From: Flavobacteriales bacterium UBA5040
GTDB lineage: Bacteria > Bacteroidota > Bacteroidia > Flavobacteriales > Weeksellaceae
Length of the DNA: 42,607 bases
Direction: 5' to 3'
Assembly (NCBI GenBank): GCA_002415135.1
Contig: DIBY01000019.1
Coordinates: 1-42,607, forward strand
The translations under genes were made by a program, and so were the position numbers. Shown here in pieces: positions 1-8,031 of this stretch. Below the pieces are notes generated by a model. It was not told the DNA's origin. It saw nothing but the letters and a program-made list of their open reading frames with translations, and ran no database searches. Position 1 is the first letter of the stretch. Each line of letters begins with the position of its first letter.

Positions 1-1
1 A

Positions 2-652
2 CAGTTAGTGAAACACTACCCAAAGAAACTAGGTTTGGCTTTTGTTGCGGAGAAAGACACTTTACCTTACGTCCTGAATTCTGAAGACAAGGATTGCTTC
101 GTTCCTCGCAATGACACTTTTGCACCGATTGATCTATTGGATTACATCTACGCGGTTTTGCATTCGCCTACTTATCGGGAGAAATACAAAGAATTTCTGA
201 AGATCGATTTTCCGCGCGTTCCTTATCCGAAAGACGCGGCAACTTTTTGGAAACTCGTAGAACTCGGCGGCGAAATTCGCCAGATCCATTTACTGGAAAG
301 TGCCGTTGTAGAAAAGTACATAACGAAATATCCGGTCAATGGTGATAATGTGGTTTTAAAACCCATCTTTGTCAAAGTTCAAAACTTTGACAAAGTTTCG
401 CCTGAAACCAAAGAATCTTCCACGGCAGTTTTCGGAAAAGTCCATATCAACGAAACCCAGTATTTCGAAAACGTGCCTGAAATCGCCTGGAATTTCTACA
501 TCGGCGGTTATCAACCCGCCCAAAAATGGCTGAAAGACCGCAAAGGCAGAACTTTAGAATTCGAAGATATTTTGCATTACCAAAAGATCATCGTGGCTTT
601 AAGCGAAACTGACCGATTAATGAAAGAGATCGATAAATTAGAGATCGAGTAG
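2..652 (+). CDS. Type ISP restriction-modification enzyme, C-terminal end (partial)
   Basis: The reading frame is open to the window edge, and the first possible start (GTG at 8) is probably an internal valine, so the gene begins upstream. About 216 residues are visible. The stretch around residues 40-75 (FAPIDLLDYIYAVLHSPTYR, then KIDFPRVPYP) is the hallmark of the C-terminal target-recognition region of single-polypeptide type ISP enzymes of the LlaBIII class. In these, one protein carries the nuclease, helicase-like translocase, N6-adenine methyltransferase and specificity domains. The later part (WNFYIGGYQPAQKWLKDRKGR) matches the family's usual end. Only the specificity part is present here, so activity cannot be judged. 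A small gene follows 35 bp downstream on the same strand. The family call is from recognised motifs; other Eco57I-like enzymes share this C-terminus. Confidence 0.82.
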   Translation, partial: QLVKHYPKKLGLAFVAEKDTLPYVLNSEDKDCFVPRNDTFAPIDLLDYIYAVLHSPTYREKYKEFLKIDFPRVPYPKDAATFWKLVELGGEIRQIHLLESAVVEKYITKYPVNGDNVVLKPIFVKVQNFDKVSPETKESSTAVFGKVHINETQYFENVPEIAWNFYIGGYQPAQKWLKDRKGRTLEFEDILHYQKIIVALSETDRLMKEIDKLEIE

Positions 653-687
653 AGGAAATTTTAAAATAAATAAAAACACTAGAATAC

Positions 688-1053
688 ATGGAAAATTTAG
701 ACCGCTTTGATCTGGAGATGATTAATGCATTTACATTAGCAGTAAGTGCAAGAACCAGAAGAATCCGAAAAGAAAAAAATCTTAATGCGATAGCACCAGC
801 AGAGATAGTTGACAGTCTTATCGAAGATATCATTTTCGTTGCCGAGGGGAATTCTTATGAAGATGATTTAAAAAATACAACAATCGATGGTAAAAAATTA
901 CGACCGAACGAGGTTGAAATAGCAGGTAAACTATTTCACGAAAATTATGGAGATTTTATTTCAATAACAAAGAGCTATCTCAAGTCAGATGATAAACATG
1001 TATATATCAAAAATTTACTAGATATCTATATGTCCGAGAAAGACAAGTTATAA
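688..1053 (+). CDS. Unknown 121-residue protein downstream of the restriction enzyme
   Basis: I do not recognise this protein. It has 121 residues, begins at an ATG 35 bp after the restriction enzyme stop, and reads as a soluble, charged, mostly helical protein with no signal peptide or membrane segment. Notable parts are an N-terminal stretch rich in Arg and Lys (ARTRRIRKEKNLNA, about residues 21-34), an acidic middle (VDSLIEDIIFVAEGNSYEDD), and a helical C-terminal half. It shares strand and close spacing with the restriction enzyme and ends before a strong bidirectional terminator at 1131-1161, so the two are probably cotranscribed. A role linked to the restriction enzyme is an inference from position only. 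Confidence 0.6.
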   Translation: MENLDRFDLEMINAFTLAVSARTRRIRKEKNLNAIAPAEIVDSLIEDIIFVAEGNSYEDDLKNTTIDGKKLRPNEVEIAGKLFHENYGDFISITKSYLKSDDKHVYIKNLLDIYMSEKDKL

Positions 1054-1130
1054 TCTCCTCTCACCGCAAAGTCACCTGAATTGAGAATCTTTCTCAGAAA
1101 TCAACTTTCTTAAATCTGAACCCCAAAACA

Positions 1131-1161
1131 AAAGCACAATCTCCTTCGAGATTGTGCTTTT
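1131..1161. terminator. Bidirectional intrinsic terminator
   Basis: A 13-bp perfect stem (AAAGCACAATCTC with GAGATTGTGCTTT) closes a CTTC loop. The stem ends in A on one side and T on the other, so it can terminate from either direction. It lies between the convergent 688-1053 gene and the J-domain/KTSC gene. Confidence 0.85.
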
Positions 1162-1183
1162 CAATTTTTAAAACAGCAGAAAA

Positions 1184-1630
1184 TTAATCCGCCATTGCTT
1201 CACCGTCTTTTCTGTAAATGTAATTGCCATAAATATGACGTCTGGCAAAACGACTTGGCGAATCTGAATTCACCATTTTAATATATGTGTTTCTTGGAAC
1301 ACCGATGTATTCGAACATTTTTCCATTCAAATGCTGAACTTTCAAAATAGATTTCTCTAAGTAAAAATCCTGGATATTGGATTTTGAAATGGTTTCTGTA
1401 TATTCTTCTTTGTACTTTTCCTGCGTCTCTGGATTAATGCTCACCAAAAAATGGTAGGCTTCAATGACAGATTTGCTTTTCTCTTCGGCATCTAATTTTC
1501 CCTCTTCATCATTCACAAATTTATCAGGATGCGCATCTTTCATCGTGTTCCGGTAAATTGTTTTTAAATCTTTTAATGTCGCGGTTTTATCAACCCCAAG
1601 AAGCTTTCTGTGTTCCCCTACTCTTTTCAT
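1184..1630 (-). CDS. J-domain plus KTSC-domain protein
   Basis: A protein of 148 residues from the ATG at 1630; the longer frame to 1636 would need a TTG start. The N-terminal half is a DnaJ-type J domain with the HPD tripeptide at residues 34-36, which in this family stimulates the ATPase of Hsp70 (DnaK). The C-terminal part from about residue 84 (SILKVQHLNGKMFEY, then GVPRNTYIKMV, then SRFARRHIYGNY) is a KTSC domain, a short fold of unknown biochemical role often fused to nucleic-acid enzymes or J domains. It has no Gly/Phe-rich or zinc-finger region, so it is not a general DnaJ chaperone. It stands alone on the minus strand next to the restriction enzyme end. A -7-like box (TAATTTTG) lies at 1729-1736. 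The fusion call is firm; the function is unknown. Confidence 0.8.
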   Translation of the reverse strand: MKRVGEHRKLLGVDKTATLKDLKTIYRNTMKDAHPDKFVNDEEGKLDAEEKSKSVIEAYHFLVSINPETQEKYKEEYTETISKSNIQDFYLEKSILKVQHLNGKMFEYIGVPRNTYIKMVNSDSPSRFARRHIYGNYIYRKDGEAMAD

Positions 1631-1728
1631 ATGCAAATATTTTCTGATTTCGAAAGGTCTTCTGTAATCATCACCATTATCGATATTTGATAATAGTCAG
1701 TCAACTACTTACACCTTTTTTGCGGGTG

Positions 1729-1736
1729 CAAAATTA
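1729..1736 (-). promoter_or_regulatory. Candidate -7 box for the J-KTSC gene
   Basis: TAATTTTG on the minus strand matches the Bacteroidota -7 consensus TAnnTTTG. No good -33 TTG is seen at the normal spacing, and the leader would be about 90 nt, so this is tentative. Confidence 0.35.
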
Positions 1737-1752
1737 GTGAATTAAATTTTAA

Positions 1753-1911
1753 TCACACCATGCAAACGATACTGATTTTGAGGAATTTAAAGATGAAAAT
1801 TTTGGAGATTCCAGATTTCGTTCATTAACAACTAATGACAGTATTTTTAACACAATCCCGATAGACATCGTGACGAGAAATTTATCCAATATGCTTTTAA
1901 ATAAGGCATAA
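1753..1911 (+). pseudogene. Possible C-terminal remnant of an unknown gene
   Basis: In the otherwise empty stretch 1637-2029 one plus-strand frame stays open from the TAA at 1750 to a TAA at 1909-1911. It reads as plausible protein of about 52 residues (for example DTDFEEFKDENFGDSRFRSL, later IPIDIVTRNLSNMLLNK), with no start codon at a sensible place. The balanced use of D, E, F, S and N looks more like decayed coding sequence than random A+T-rich DNA. I cannot name the family. The rest of 1912-2029 shows nothing recognisable. Confidence 0.3.
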
Positions 1912-2029
1912 ATGCGCTTCGCCCAGTAAAGGAAAATTCATATCAACTCAATTCAAAAGCTGTATTTTCTAACTTTTAAAAAAATTAATAACGACAAAAA
2001 TATTTGGTGACTTTTGTGGTCGAAAAGAA

Positions 2030-2761
2030 TTACTCGCCCATCTTTCGGCTTTCCGTACCCATCCATTTATCCCAAAAAGTAAAGTACAAACCGTAATTGG
2101 TATTGAATTCTTTGTGATGGTAATGATGGTGTGTTGCGTCGATCCAGAGTTTTCCGAACGTGCTTTTGCGAAAAGATTCTGGATACACTTCGATATCCAA
2201 ATGATTAATCATACTGCTGAACGTCATTAAAATCAGATAAAACAGCAAAACATAAATATTAACGGGAACTACCATTAAAATAATGGGAACAATTAAAGCT
2301 TCAATAATACTTTCCCACGGATGAAAAGAAAAGGCAGTCCACGGCGTCGTGCTTAAACTTTGATGGTGAACCTTGTGAACGACTTTATAGATCTTCGGGA
2401 AATGCATCGCGCGATGAACCCAGTAGTAATAAGTTTCATGCAACAGCAAAACAATCAGCAGACTCAACGGCAGATACCAATATCCGTATTGAGAAGCATC
2501 CAGGTAAACAGCAGTAAAATCATTTAAATAGAGCCAGTAAGTAATAGCGCCAAAAAATGCAAAAATCGCAGAGGAGACAACGCTCCAATAAATTTCTTTT
2601 TTTACTTGTTCCTTCTTCAACGGTCTTTGACTTAATAATTTTTTGTCGGTTTTGTTATTTTTCACCTTCGAATAGTAGGCATAGAAAAAACCCGCTGTCG
2701 TAAAATAACGGATCAGCAGAATCGCAAAGAAAACCAATACATAACCAATAAAATATCCCAT
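2030..2761 (-). CDS. Sterol desaturase / fatty acid hydroxylase superfamily membrane protein
   Basis: This is a di-iron membrane hydroxylase of the fatty acid hydroxylase superfamily, 243 residues. The eight-histidine metal site is visible as HRAMH (116-120), HKVHH (129-133) and HHHYHH near residues 211-216, with a further His at 108. Hydrophobic segments lie at about residues 3-28, 57-78, 97-115 and 152-185. The family uses O2 to hydroxylate or desaturate lipids such as sterols, fatty acids or carotenoids at the cytoplasmic face of the membrane. No carotenoid or sterol genes adjoin it, so the substrate is open. The next gene in the same direction, an MscS channel, begins 83 bp away from this start. 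Confidence 0.8.
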   Translation of the reverse strand: MGYFIGYVLVFFAILLIRYFTTAGFFYAYYSKVKNNKTDKKLLSQRPLKKEQVKKEIYWSVVSSAIFAFFGAITYWLYLNDFTAVYLDASQYGYWYLPLSLLIVLLLHETYYYWVHRAMHFPKIYKVVHKVHHQSLSTTPWTAFSFHPWESIIEALIVPIILMVVPVNIYVLLFYLILMTFSSMINHLDIEVYPESFRKSTFGKLWIDATHHHYHHKEFNTNYGLYFTFWDKWMGTESRKMGE

Positions 2762-2843
2762 TTCTGATTTGACGGTGTGATAAATTTAAATAACTGAATT
2801 TAGGTCAAAGCTAATGAATTTCCACTATTCTTGAGAATGAAAT

Positions 2844-3767
2844 TTAGCGCAGAACACCTTCGGGAAACTGAACTTTATCGGGTGCATTATTCATTAGCGG
2901 CAAAGCATATTTTAAAATCCGATTTCTACGTCCGGTCGTGTCAGTCGGTTCTACCGGATACGAAACCACGGCTTCCATCCAGGCATAAATATTATTTCTG
3001 AAATAAACCGCAGGCTCCCATTGCGCATGTTTTTTCATATCGTATTTTGGATATTGCGCCGCAAAATCTCTTCGTGCTGCTTCTAATAAACAATCTTCCA
3101 CAAATTGAAGATCACTCGTAAACGCAATCTGAATAGCAGTTTCATTCCAGATAAAAGGAATTTGTGGTCCTGAATAATTGATGATCTCTTCACGCAAAAT
3201 CAAGCTGTTCGGAAAACGAATGGTTCGTCCACTTCGTCTGTCGTTTCCCAAATAATCACCACTACACTCTAGAATAGAAGTATCTAAATAATTAATTTCA
3301 ATCACATCTCCGCGAAACCCTTTGATCTGAATACGATCGCCTACCAAATAAGAACGGCGTAAAATCAAATAGATCCAGGCGATAAAAGAGGAAATGGGTG
3401 CTTGTAAAGCAAAACCTAAAACCAAAGAGATCAAACCAAAACTTACGGCCGCAGCATATAAATTTTGAAACAAAAAGGAGGCTCCAACAATCAAACTAAA
3501 AACGATCGCCAGAAATCGCACAATTCGAAGAAGGTTGTAACGGTCGCCTTCCAGATGATTTTGACTGTTAATTAATCGTTCAATCAGTTTGCTGATCAGG
3601 AAAATAATGGATATCAGAAACAAACTCAAACTGAGTTTCCGAACGAACGGAATGTAACTGCTCCAAGATTCAAATAAAGGCAGATTGATGAGATAGTAAA
3701 TGGCGATAAGCACTACTGCGACAGAACCGTAGATGATCACCCATTTTTTATTATGCTGGTTTTCCAT
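2844..3767 (-). CDS. MscS-family mechanosensitive ion channel
   Basis: A small-conductance mechanosensitive channel protein, 307 residues. Four hydrophobic segments occur at about residues 9-28, 40-62, 82-105 and 108-136. The last is the pore-lining helix, rich in Gly and Ala (AAAVSFGLISLVLGFALQAP), and runs into the conserved beta domain (SYLVGDRIQIKGFRGDVIEI). In this family these channels open on membrane tension to release solutes during hypo-osmotic shock. The cytoplasmic C-terminal domain after about residue 205 is divergent, which is common in MscS paralogues. Start is the ATG at 3767. It lies 148 bp beyond the end of the metal ABC operon on the same strand and probably has its own promoter. 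Confidence 0.85.
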   Translation of the reverse strand: MENQHNKKWVIIYGSVAVVLIAIYYLINLPLFESWSSYIPFVRKLSLSLFLISIIFLISKLIERLINSQNHLEGDRYNLLRIVRFLAIVFSLIVGASFLFQNLYAAAVSFGLISLVLGFALQAPISSFIAWIYLILRRSYLVGDRIQIKGFRGDVIEINYLDTSILECSGDYLGNDRRSGRTIRFPNSLILREEIINYSGPQIPFIWNETAIQIAFTSDLQFVEDCLLEAARRDFAAQYPKYDMKKHAQWEPAVYFRNNIYAWMEAVVSYPVEPTDTTGRRNRILKYALPLMNNAPDKVQFPEGVLR

Positions 3768-3915
3768 AGAAATATGTTCAAATTAAAAAATAAAAAGGAA
3801 AATTAAAACCTCGTTGAGACTTTAAAGTTAAAAAAAGATATGAAAAAAATAGACTTGCGACAAATCTATACGCCAATTAATCATTGAAGCGTTTTAGAAA
3901 AGATAGAAAAAGCCG

Positions 3916-5076
3916 CTATCCTCTGAATAAAAAAAAATCGTTTTTCATATCCTCAATTTGCGAATCTTCATTGGTGATGATGTAGTCAATTGCTCTGGTC
4001 GTGAAATCATTTCCTTTTTCAGTTAGAGAAACAATGCCATGTTGGATGGTAAAGAGATTATTTTTCAATCCTAAATTCAGAACAGTTTTACTGCGGACTT
4101 TTTGCCAGTTGATGTGTTCGTTGAGATGATTCACATGTCGCTCTTTTACTTCATGATGATTTTTAAGATGCAGAATAAAAGTGATCAAAGAAACTTCGAT
4201 ACGCTGTTGTTTTTCCCGATAAAGCACGGCAAACAATCCTTTGCTTGGCGCAAATAAATACACCACTAAAAATACAAGACCTAACATGGTTGCAATACTT
4301 CCGGCAATAGAAGCATCTAAATAATTAGCTGCCCAATAACCTGCAACCGCACTGAAAACTCCGAAGAAGCAAGCCAATATAATCATTTTCGTAAGGTTCG
4401 TGGTCAGCAAATAAGCAGACGCTGCCGGAGCAATCATCAACGCCACGACCAGAATTGCACCTACAGCATCAAAAGCTCCAACGGTTGTAACCGACGCCAC
4501 ACTCATCAAACCATAATGAATGATCGCTGGAGAAAAACCCAGAGAAGTGGCCAATCCCGCATCGAAAGTACTTAATTTCAATTCTTTATAAAAAGCCAAC
4601 AAGAGGGTAATTGTTATCAATAGAATAATCCCGATGACCCACATTGATTTCGGACCGAGATCCATTCCGTCATAATACAAACGGTCAAAAGGCGTAAAAG
4701 CCAATTCGCCCAAAAGGACCGCATCAATATCCAAATGAACATCGTTGGCATATTTAGCGATCATAATAACACCGATACTGAAGAGTGCGGGAAATACCAG
4801 ACCGATGGCAGTATCTTCTTTGACCAATTTCGTTTGCTGAATTTTCTCAACCATTACCACTGTGATTACTCCAGTTAGAGCGGCCAGCAAAATCAGTAAA
4901 GGTGAATTTAAATCCTGAGTAATAAAAAACCCGATCACCAATCCAGGTAAAATAGAATGACTGATAGCGTCACTAATCATCGCCATTTTTCGAAGTACCA
5001 AAAAGGTTCCGGGAATGGCGCAGGCAATCGCGACTAAACTCGCAATGATCTGTATTTCTAATTGGGCACTACTCAT
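3916..5076 (-). CDS. Mn/Zn ABC transporter permease with C-terminal winged-helix-like tail (second permease)
   Basis: An integral membrane permease of the ABC-3 family (ZnuB/MntB/TroC type), 386 residues with about eight hydrophobic segments in residues 1-275. The conserved MISDAISHSILPGLVIGF stretch near residue 32 is the usual contact region with the ATPase. Unusually, about 100 residues follow the last membrane helix (from VLYREKQQRIEVSLITFI on). They look like a winged-helix domain ending in TIQHGIVSLTEKGNDF, the same style of tail as in DtxR-like regulators. The start overlaps the end of the upstream permease by 8 bp, so it is the last gene of the operon. The tail could sense metal or regulate transport; that is inference. 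Confidence 0.88.
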   Translation of the reverse strand: MSSAQLEIQIIASLVAIACAIPGTFLVLRKMAMISDAISHSILPGLVIGFFITQDLNSPLLILLAALTGVITVVMVEKIQQTKLVKEDTAIGLVFPALFSIGVIMIAKYANDVHLDIDAVLLGELAFTPFDRLYYDGMDLGPKSMWVIGIILLITITLLLAFYKELKLSTFDAGLATSLGFSPAIIHYGLMSVASVTTVGAFDAVGAILVVALMIAPAASAYLLTTNLTKMIILACFFGVFSAVAGYWAANYLDASIAGSIATMLGLVFLVVYLFAPSKGLFAVLYREKQQRIEVSLITFILHLKNHHEVKERHVNHLNEHINWQKVRSKTVLNLGLKNNLFTIQHGIVSLTEKGNDFTTRAIDYIITNEDSQIEDMKNDFFLFRG

Positions 5077-6193
5077 CCTTCAGATTTTGATTATACATAT
5101 TCGTGGCAGCTTCTACGCCTGCTGGAGTCAGACTCCACATATTTCCATGCAGCGTTACATAGTTTTTACTGACGAGCTGCCGAAGTCCTTTTCGGCTGTA
5201 TCCTTGAAAATTGTTAAGAATTTTGATCGCGTGCGGATGCGACCTGTCTTCGTGATCTTCAATAATATGATACATAAAGGCCAACGTCTTTTGAAATTCT
5301 AAATCGTTTCTATTTTTGATCAACCTGATTTGTTTGAATAAAAGTCCACGCGATGGTGAAAAAATAAAGGAGAATAAAACAAAAACCGAGGCGACTAAAA
5401 CAATCACTGGTCCGGTTGATAAATTATTTTGAGTGGAACTGATGGCGGTACCAAAAACCCCAGCACTTGCTCCTAAGATGGCGGCGAGAAAAACCATTAA
5501 CCCTAAACTGTTCGTCCATTGTCTGGCTGCAGCTGCGGGTGCTAAAAGCATCGCGGACATTAAAACTACACCGACTGTTTGTAAGCCGAGAACGATCGCT
5601 AGAACAATAAAACTTGTTATTAAAAGATCAATAAACTTGGTATTAAATCCCAGAGTTTGTGCATAGTCTTTGTCAAAAAGTAAAATTTTAAATTCCTTCC
5701 AGAATAGCAAGAGAACGATTAAACATAAACCCGTGACAATACTCATTAACCAAACATCGCTTTCCACCAAAGTGGCGGCTTGTCCGAAAAGATATTTATC
5801 TAAACCTGCTTGATTGGCGTTGGGTTGTTTCTGAATAAAAGTTAACAGCAACATTCCGAATCCGAAGAAAACGGAAAGAATTAATCCCAAAGCAGTATCT
5901 GATTTCAAATGCGTTTTTGTGGTAATTCCACGAATCCACAAGGTACCAATAAGTCCACTTATTAAGGCTCCAATTAAAAGGACATTGCTATCTTTGGAAC
6001 CTATAATTAGAAAAGCTATGGCAATTCCCGGCAAGGCTGCATGAGAAATCGCATCGCCCAGTAAACTTTGTTTTCGCAACACCGCAAAACTTCCCAACAT
6101 TCCGGTAACTCCGCCCAAAACAGCAGTTCCCAAAGTAATGGTTCGCAACGTGTAATCGCTAAAAACGAGTTTAATGTATTCTACTATATCCAT
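5069..6193 (-). CDS. Mn/Zn ABC transporter permease with C-terminal winged-helix-like tail (first permease)
   Basis: An ABC-3 family metal permease, 374 residues, paralogous to the downstream one. Membrane helices fill residues 15-285, and the conserved LLGDAISHAALPGIAIAF segment near residue 45 marks the family. After the last helix a tail of about 85 residues (LEFQKTLAFMYHIIEDHEDR, then GYSRKGLRQLVSKNYVTLHG and WSLTPAGVEAA) reads as a winged-helix domain. It begins 1 bp after the ATPase stop and overlaps the second permease by 8 bp, so the four genes are translated as one unit. The two permeases probably form a heterodimeric channel, as in treponemal TroCD. Confidence 0.88.
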   Translation of the reverse strand: MDIVEYIKLVFSDYTLRTITLGTAVLGGVTGMLGSFAVLRKQSLLGDAISHAALPGIAIAFLIIGSKDSNVLLIGALISGLIGTLWIRGITTKTHLKSDTALGLILSVFFGFGMLLLTFIQKQPNANQAGLDKYLFGQAATLVESDVWLMSIVTGLCLIVLLLFWKEFKILLFDKDYAQTLGFNTKFIDLLITSFIVLAIVLGLQTVGVVLMSAMLLAPAAAARQWTNSLGLMVFLAAILGASAGVFGTAISSTQNNLSTGPVIVLVASVFVLFSFIFSPSRGLLFKQIRLIKNRNDLEFQKTLAFMYHIIEDHEDRSHPHAIKILNNFQGYSRKGLRQLVSKNYVTLHGNMWSLTPAGVEAATNMYNQNLKDE

Positions 6194-6194
6194 T

Positions 6195-6929
6195 TTATTT
6201 CTGAATACTTACTTTGTAATTAATGCCGTACGTTTTGGTAAGATTGTCATCATTAAAAATAACTTTTACAGGACCGGTCGCAATTTTCTTCACGTTTAGA
6301 AAAGTGACCCAATCGAAATATTCAGGCACCGTTTGCAGATCGTGATGCACTACAACCACAGTCTTATTAGCTTTACGAAGTTCTTTTAAAATATTAATAA
6401 TCGCTACTTCAGTTGTTGCATCAACCCCTTGAAAAGGTTCATCCATAAAATAAATTTCAGCATCCTGCACCAAGGCACGCGCTAAAAATATCCGCTGTTG
6501 TTGTCCACCGGAAAGCTGACTGATCTGTCGGTCTTTGAAAGAAAGCATTCCTACTTTTTCTAAAGCTTCCAAGGCTTGTTTTTTTTCTCTTTCTCTGGGG
6601 CGCTTTATCCAACCTAAATTTCCGTAGGTTCCCATCATCACCACATCAACGGCGGTGGTTGGGAAATCCCAATCTACACTTCCTTTCTGTGGAACGTAGG
6701 CGACTTTTTTTCGTTGGGAATCGTAAGGTTGATCAAAGATGGTGACGCTGCCTGCGATAGGTTTTAGAATTCCCAAAATAGCTTTTATTAAAGTTGATTT
6801 TCCGGCACCATTTGGTCCCACAATCGCCATCAAAACGCCTTCTGGAATCTGCAGATCGATATCCCACAAAACGGGTTTGTAATTATAAGCGACCGTAAGA
6901 TCATCTACTTTAACTGCTATTTTTTCCAT
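6195..6929 (-). CDS. Mn/Zn ABC transporter ATP-binding protein
   Basis: The cytoplasmic ATPase subunit of the metal importer, 244 residues, the normal length. Walker A is GPNGAGKST (38-46), the Q-loop YVPQK lies near residue 80, the ABC signature is LSGGQQQR (139-146), Walker B is IYFMDEPF (159-166) and the switch His is at about 196. The WDFP motif after the Q-loop is typical of the MntB/ZnuC/TroB group. Its ATG shares a base with the stop of the lipoprotein gene (TAATG), indicating translational coupling. It energises uptake through the two permeases encoded next. Confidence 0.93.
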   Translation of the reverse strand: MEKIAVKVDDLTVAYNYKPVLWDIDLQIPEGVLMAIVGPNGAGKSTLIKAILGILKPIAGSVTIFDQPYDSQRKKVAYVPQKGSVDWDFPTTAVDVVMMGTYGNLGWIKRPREREKKQALEALEKVGMLSFKDRQISQLSGGQQQRIFLARALVQDAEIYFMDEPFQGVDATTEVAIINILKELRKANKTVVVVHHDLQTVPEYFDWVTFLNVKKIATGPVKVIFNDDNLTKTYGINYKVSIQK

Positions 6930-7840
6930 TATTTGAGGGCGCTAACGATGGTGTGAACATTAAATTTAAACATGCCGATATAAGTTCCTTCTGGAGTATC
7001 TGGATTTCCTAAAGCATCAGAAAATAAAGTTCCGCCAATGACCACGTCGTGATTTTTTGAATTTACCGCAGCTTGCAACGCTTCCACTGTTCGTCTCGGA
7101 ACAGAACTTTCGATGAAGACCGCTTTTACTTTATGATCGATAATATACGCAGCAGTTTTTTGAACATCCTGCACGCCAGCTTCAGTCGCGGTGGATAATC
7201 CTTGCAAACCAACAACGTCAAATTGATACGCTTTTCCAAAATAATTAAAAGCGTCGTGAGCCGTAACCAATCGTCGTTGATCTTCGGGAAGTGTTGCAAT
7301 TTCCGCCTCAATGTCCAGTTGTAAAGTTTCTAGCTTTTGTAGATATAACTTTGCATTTGTTTCGAAAAACTGTTTGTGTTCGGGGATTGCTGTCGACAGC
7401 TGTTTCTCTACAAAGACCGTTATTAGTTTCCAGTTATTAACATCAAACCAGATATGAGGATCATAATTCGAAGCAAATAAAGTAGAACCGATCAAATCTT
7501 TTTTATCCAAAGCATCAGAAACTGCTACTGTATTTATATTTTGCTTTTTCATTTTTTCAAAAACTTCTACCAGTTTACCTTCTAAATGAAGACCACTGTA
7601 TAAGATCATATCAGCATTGGATAGTTTCGAAACGTCGCCTTCACTGGCTTTGTAAAGATGTGGATCAACGCCGGCTCCCATCAAACCTTCCACCACCACT
7701 TTGTCACCTCCGATATTTATAACCAGATCTGTAATCATGGAAGTCGTTGTTACAATATGGAATTTTTCATCTTTGGGTTTGGTCTCTTTGCAGCCAATCA
7801 GGAAAACGCTTAAAAAAGCGATGAGTATAAATTGTTTCAT
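6929..7840 (-). CDS. Mn/Zn ABC transporter substrate-binding lipoprotein (TroA/ZnuA family)
   Basis: A cluster A-I metal-binding lipoprotein, 303 residues from the ATG at 7840. The frame runs on to 7942, but the lipoprotein signal peptide MKQFILIAFLSVFLIGC with lipid-anchor Cys17 fixes this start. The four expected ligands are His61 (GVDPH), His129 (YDPHIW), His195 (TAHDAFNYF) and Asp275 (LFSDALGNPD). The His-His-His-Asp set is that of TroA rather than the His-His-Glu-Asp set of PsaA, and the His-rich loop of many ZnuA proteins is absent. Either zinc or manganese could therefore be the cargo. It is first gene of the operon, with a likely promoter at 7858-7886, and diverges from a YeeE/YedE pair. 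Confidence 0.92.
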   Translation of the reverse strand: MKQFILIAFLSVFLIGCKETKPKDEKFHIVTTTSMITDLVINIGGDKVVVEGLMGAGVDPHLYKASEGDVSKLSNADMILYSGLHLEGKLVEVFEKMKKQNINTVAVSDALDKKDLIGSTLFASNYDPHIWFDVNNWKLITVFVEKQLSTAIPEHKQFFETNAKLYLQKLETLQLDIEAEIATLPEDQRRLVTAHDAFNYFGKAYQFDVVGLQGLSTATEAGVQDVQKTAAYIIDHKVKAVFIESSVPRRTVEALQAAVNSKNHDVVIGGTLFSDALGNPDTPEGTYIGMFKFNVHTIVSALK

Positions 7841-7857
7841 TAATCTAACATTTGCTG

Positions 7858-7886
7858 CTAAGGTATAAAAAAAAGCTGGTTTACAA
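7858..7886 (-). promoter_or_regulatory. Candidate promoter of the metal ABC operon
   Basis: On the minus strand a TTG (7884-7886) lies 18 bp upstream of TACCTTAG (7858-7865), one mismatch from TAnnTTTG. Transcription would start near 7852 and give a leader of about 12 nt. Confidence 0.4.
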
Positions 7887-7972
7887 TTCATAAAGATAAT
7901 CAAAGCCAATATATTATAGATAAAAACACGAAAATAATTCAACGCTAAACGAATCGAAATTCAGTATTACGA

Positions 7973-7986
7973 CCAATATTTATTGG
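7973..7986. promoter_or_regulatory. Small dyad next to the YeeE/YedE promoter
   Basis: CCAATA-TT-TATTGG is a perfect 6-bp inverted repeat with a 2-bp spacer, ending 2 bp before the -33 element of the YeeE/YedE promoter. It may be an operator, but no binding protein can be named. Confidence 0.3.
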
Positions 7987-7988
7987 GG

Positions 7989-8019
7989 TTGACCGCTCTG
8001 TGTTAAAGTCTTATATTTG
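7989..8019 (+). promoter_or_regulatory. Bacteroidota-type promoter of the YeeE/YedE pair
   Basis: TTG at 7989-7991 and TATATTTG at 8012-8019 are separated by 20 bp, matching the flavobacterial -33/-7 consensus. The start codon at 8032 lies only 12 bp beyond the box, so the leader would be about 7 nt and has no room for a normal ribosome binding site. Confidence 0.7.
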
Positions 8020-8031
8020 CCGCAAAAAAAA

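Noticed and set aside
588..833. Minus-strand frame across the restriction enzyme end and the small gene
   Set aside because: Overlaps two better plus-strand genes and reads as low-complexity Ser/Leu/Arg sequence.
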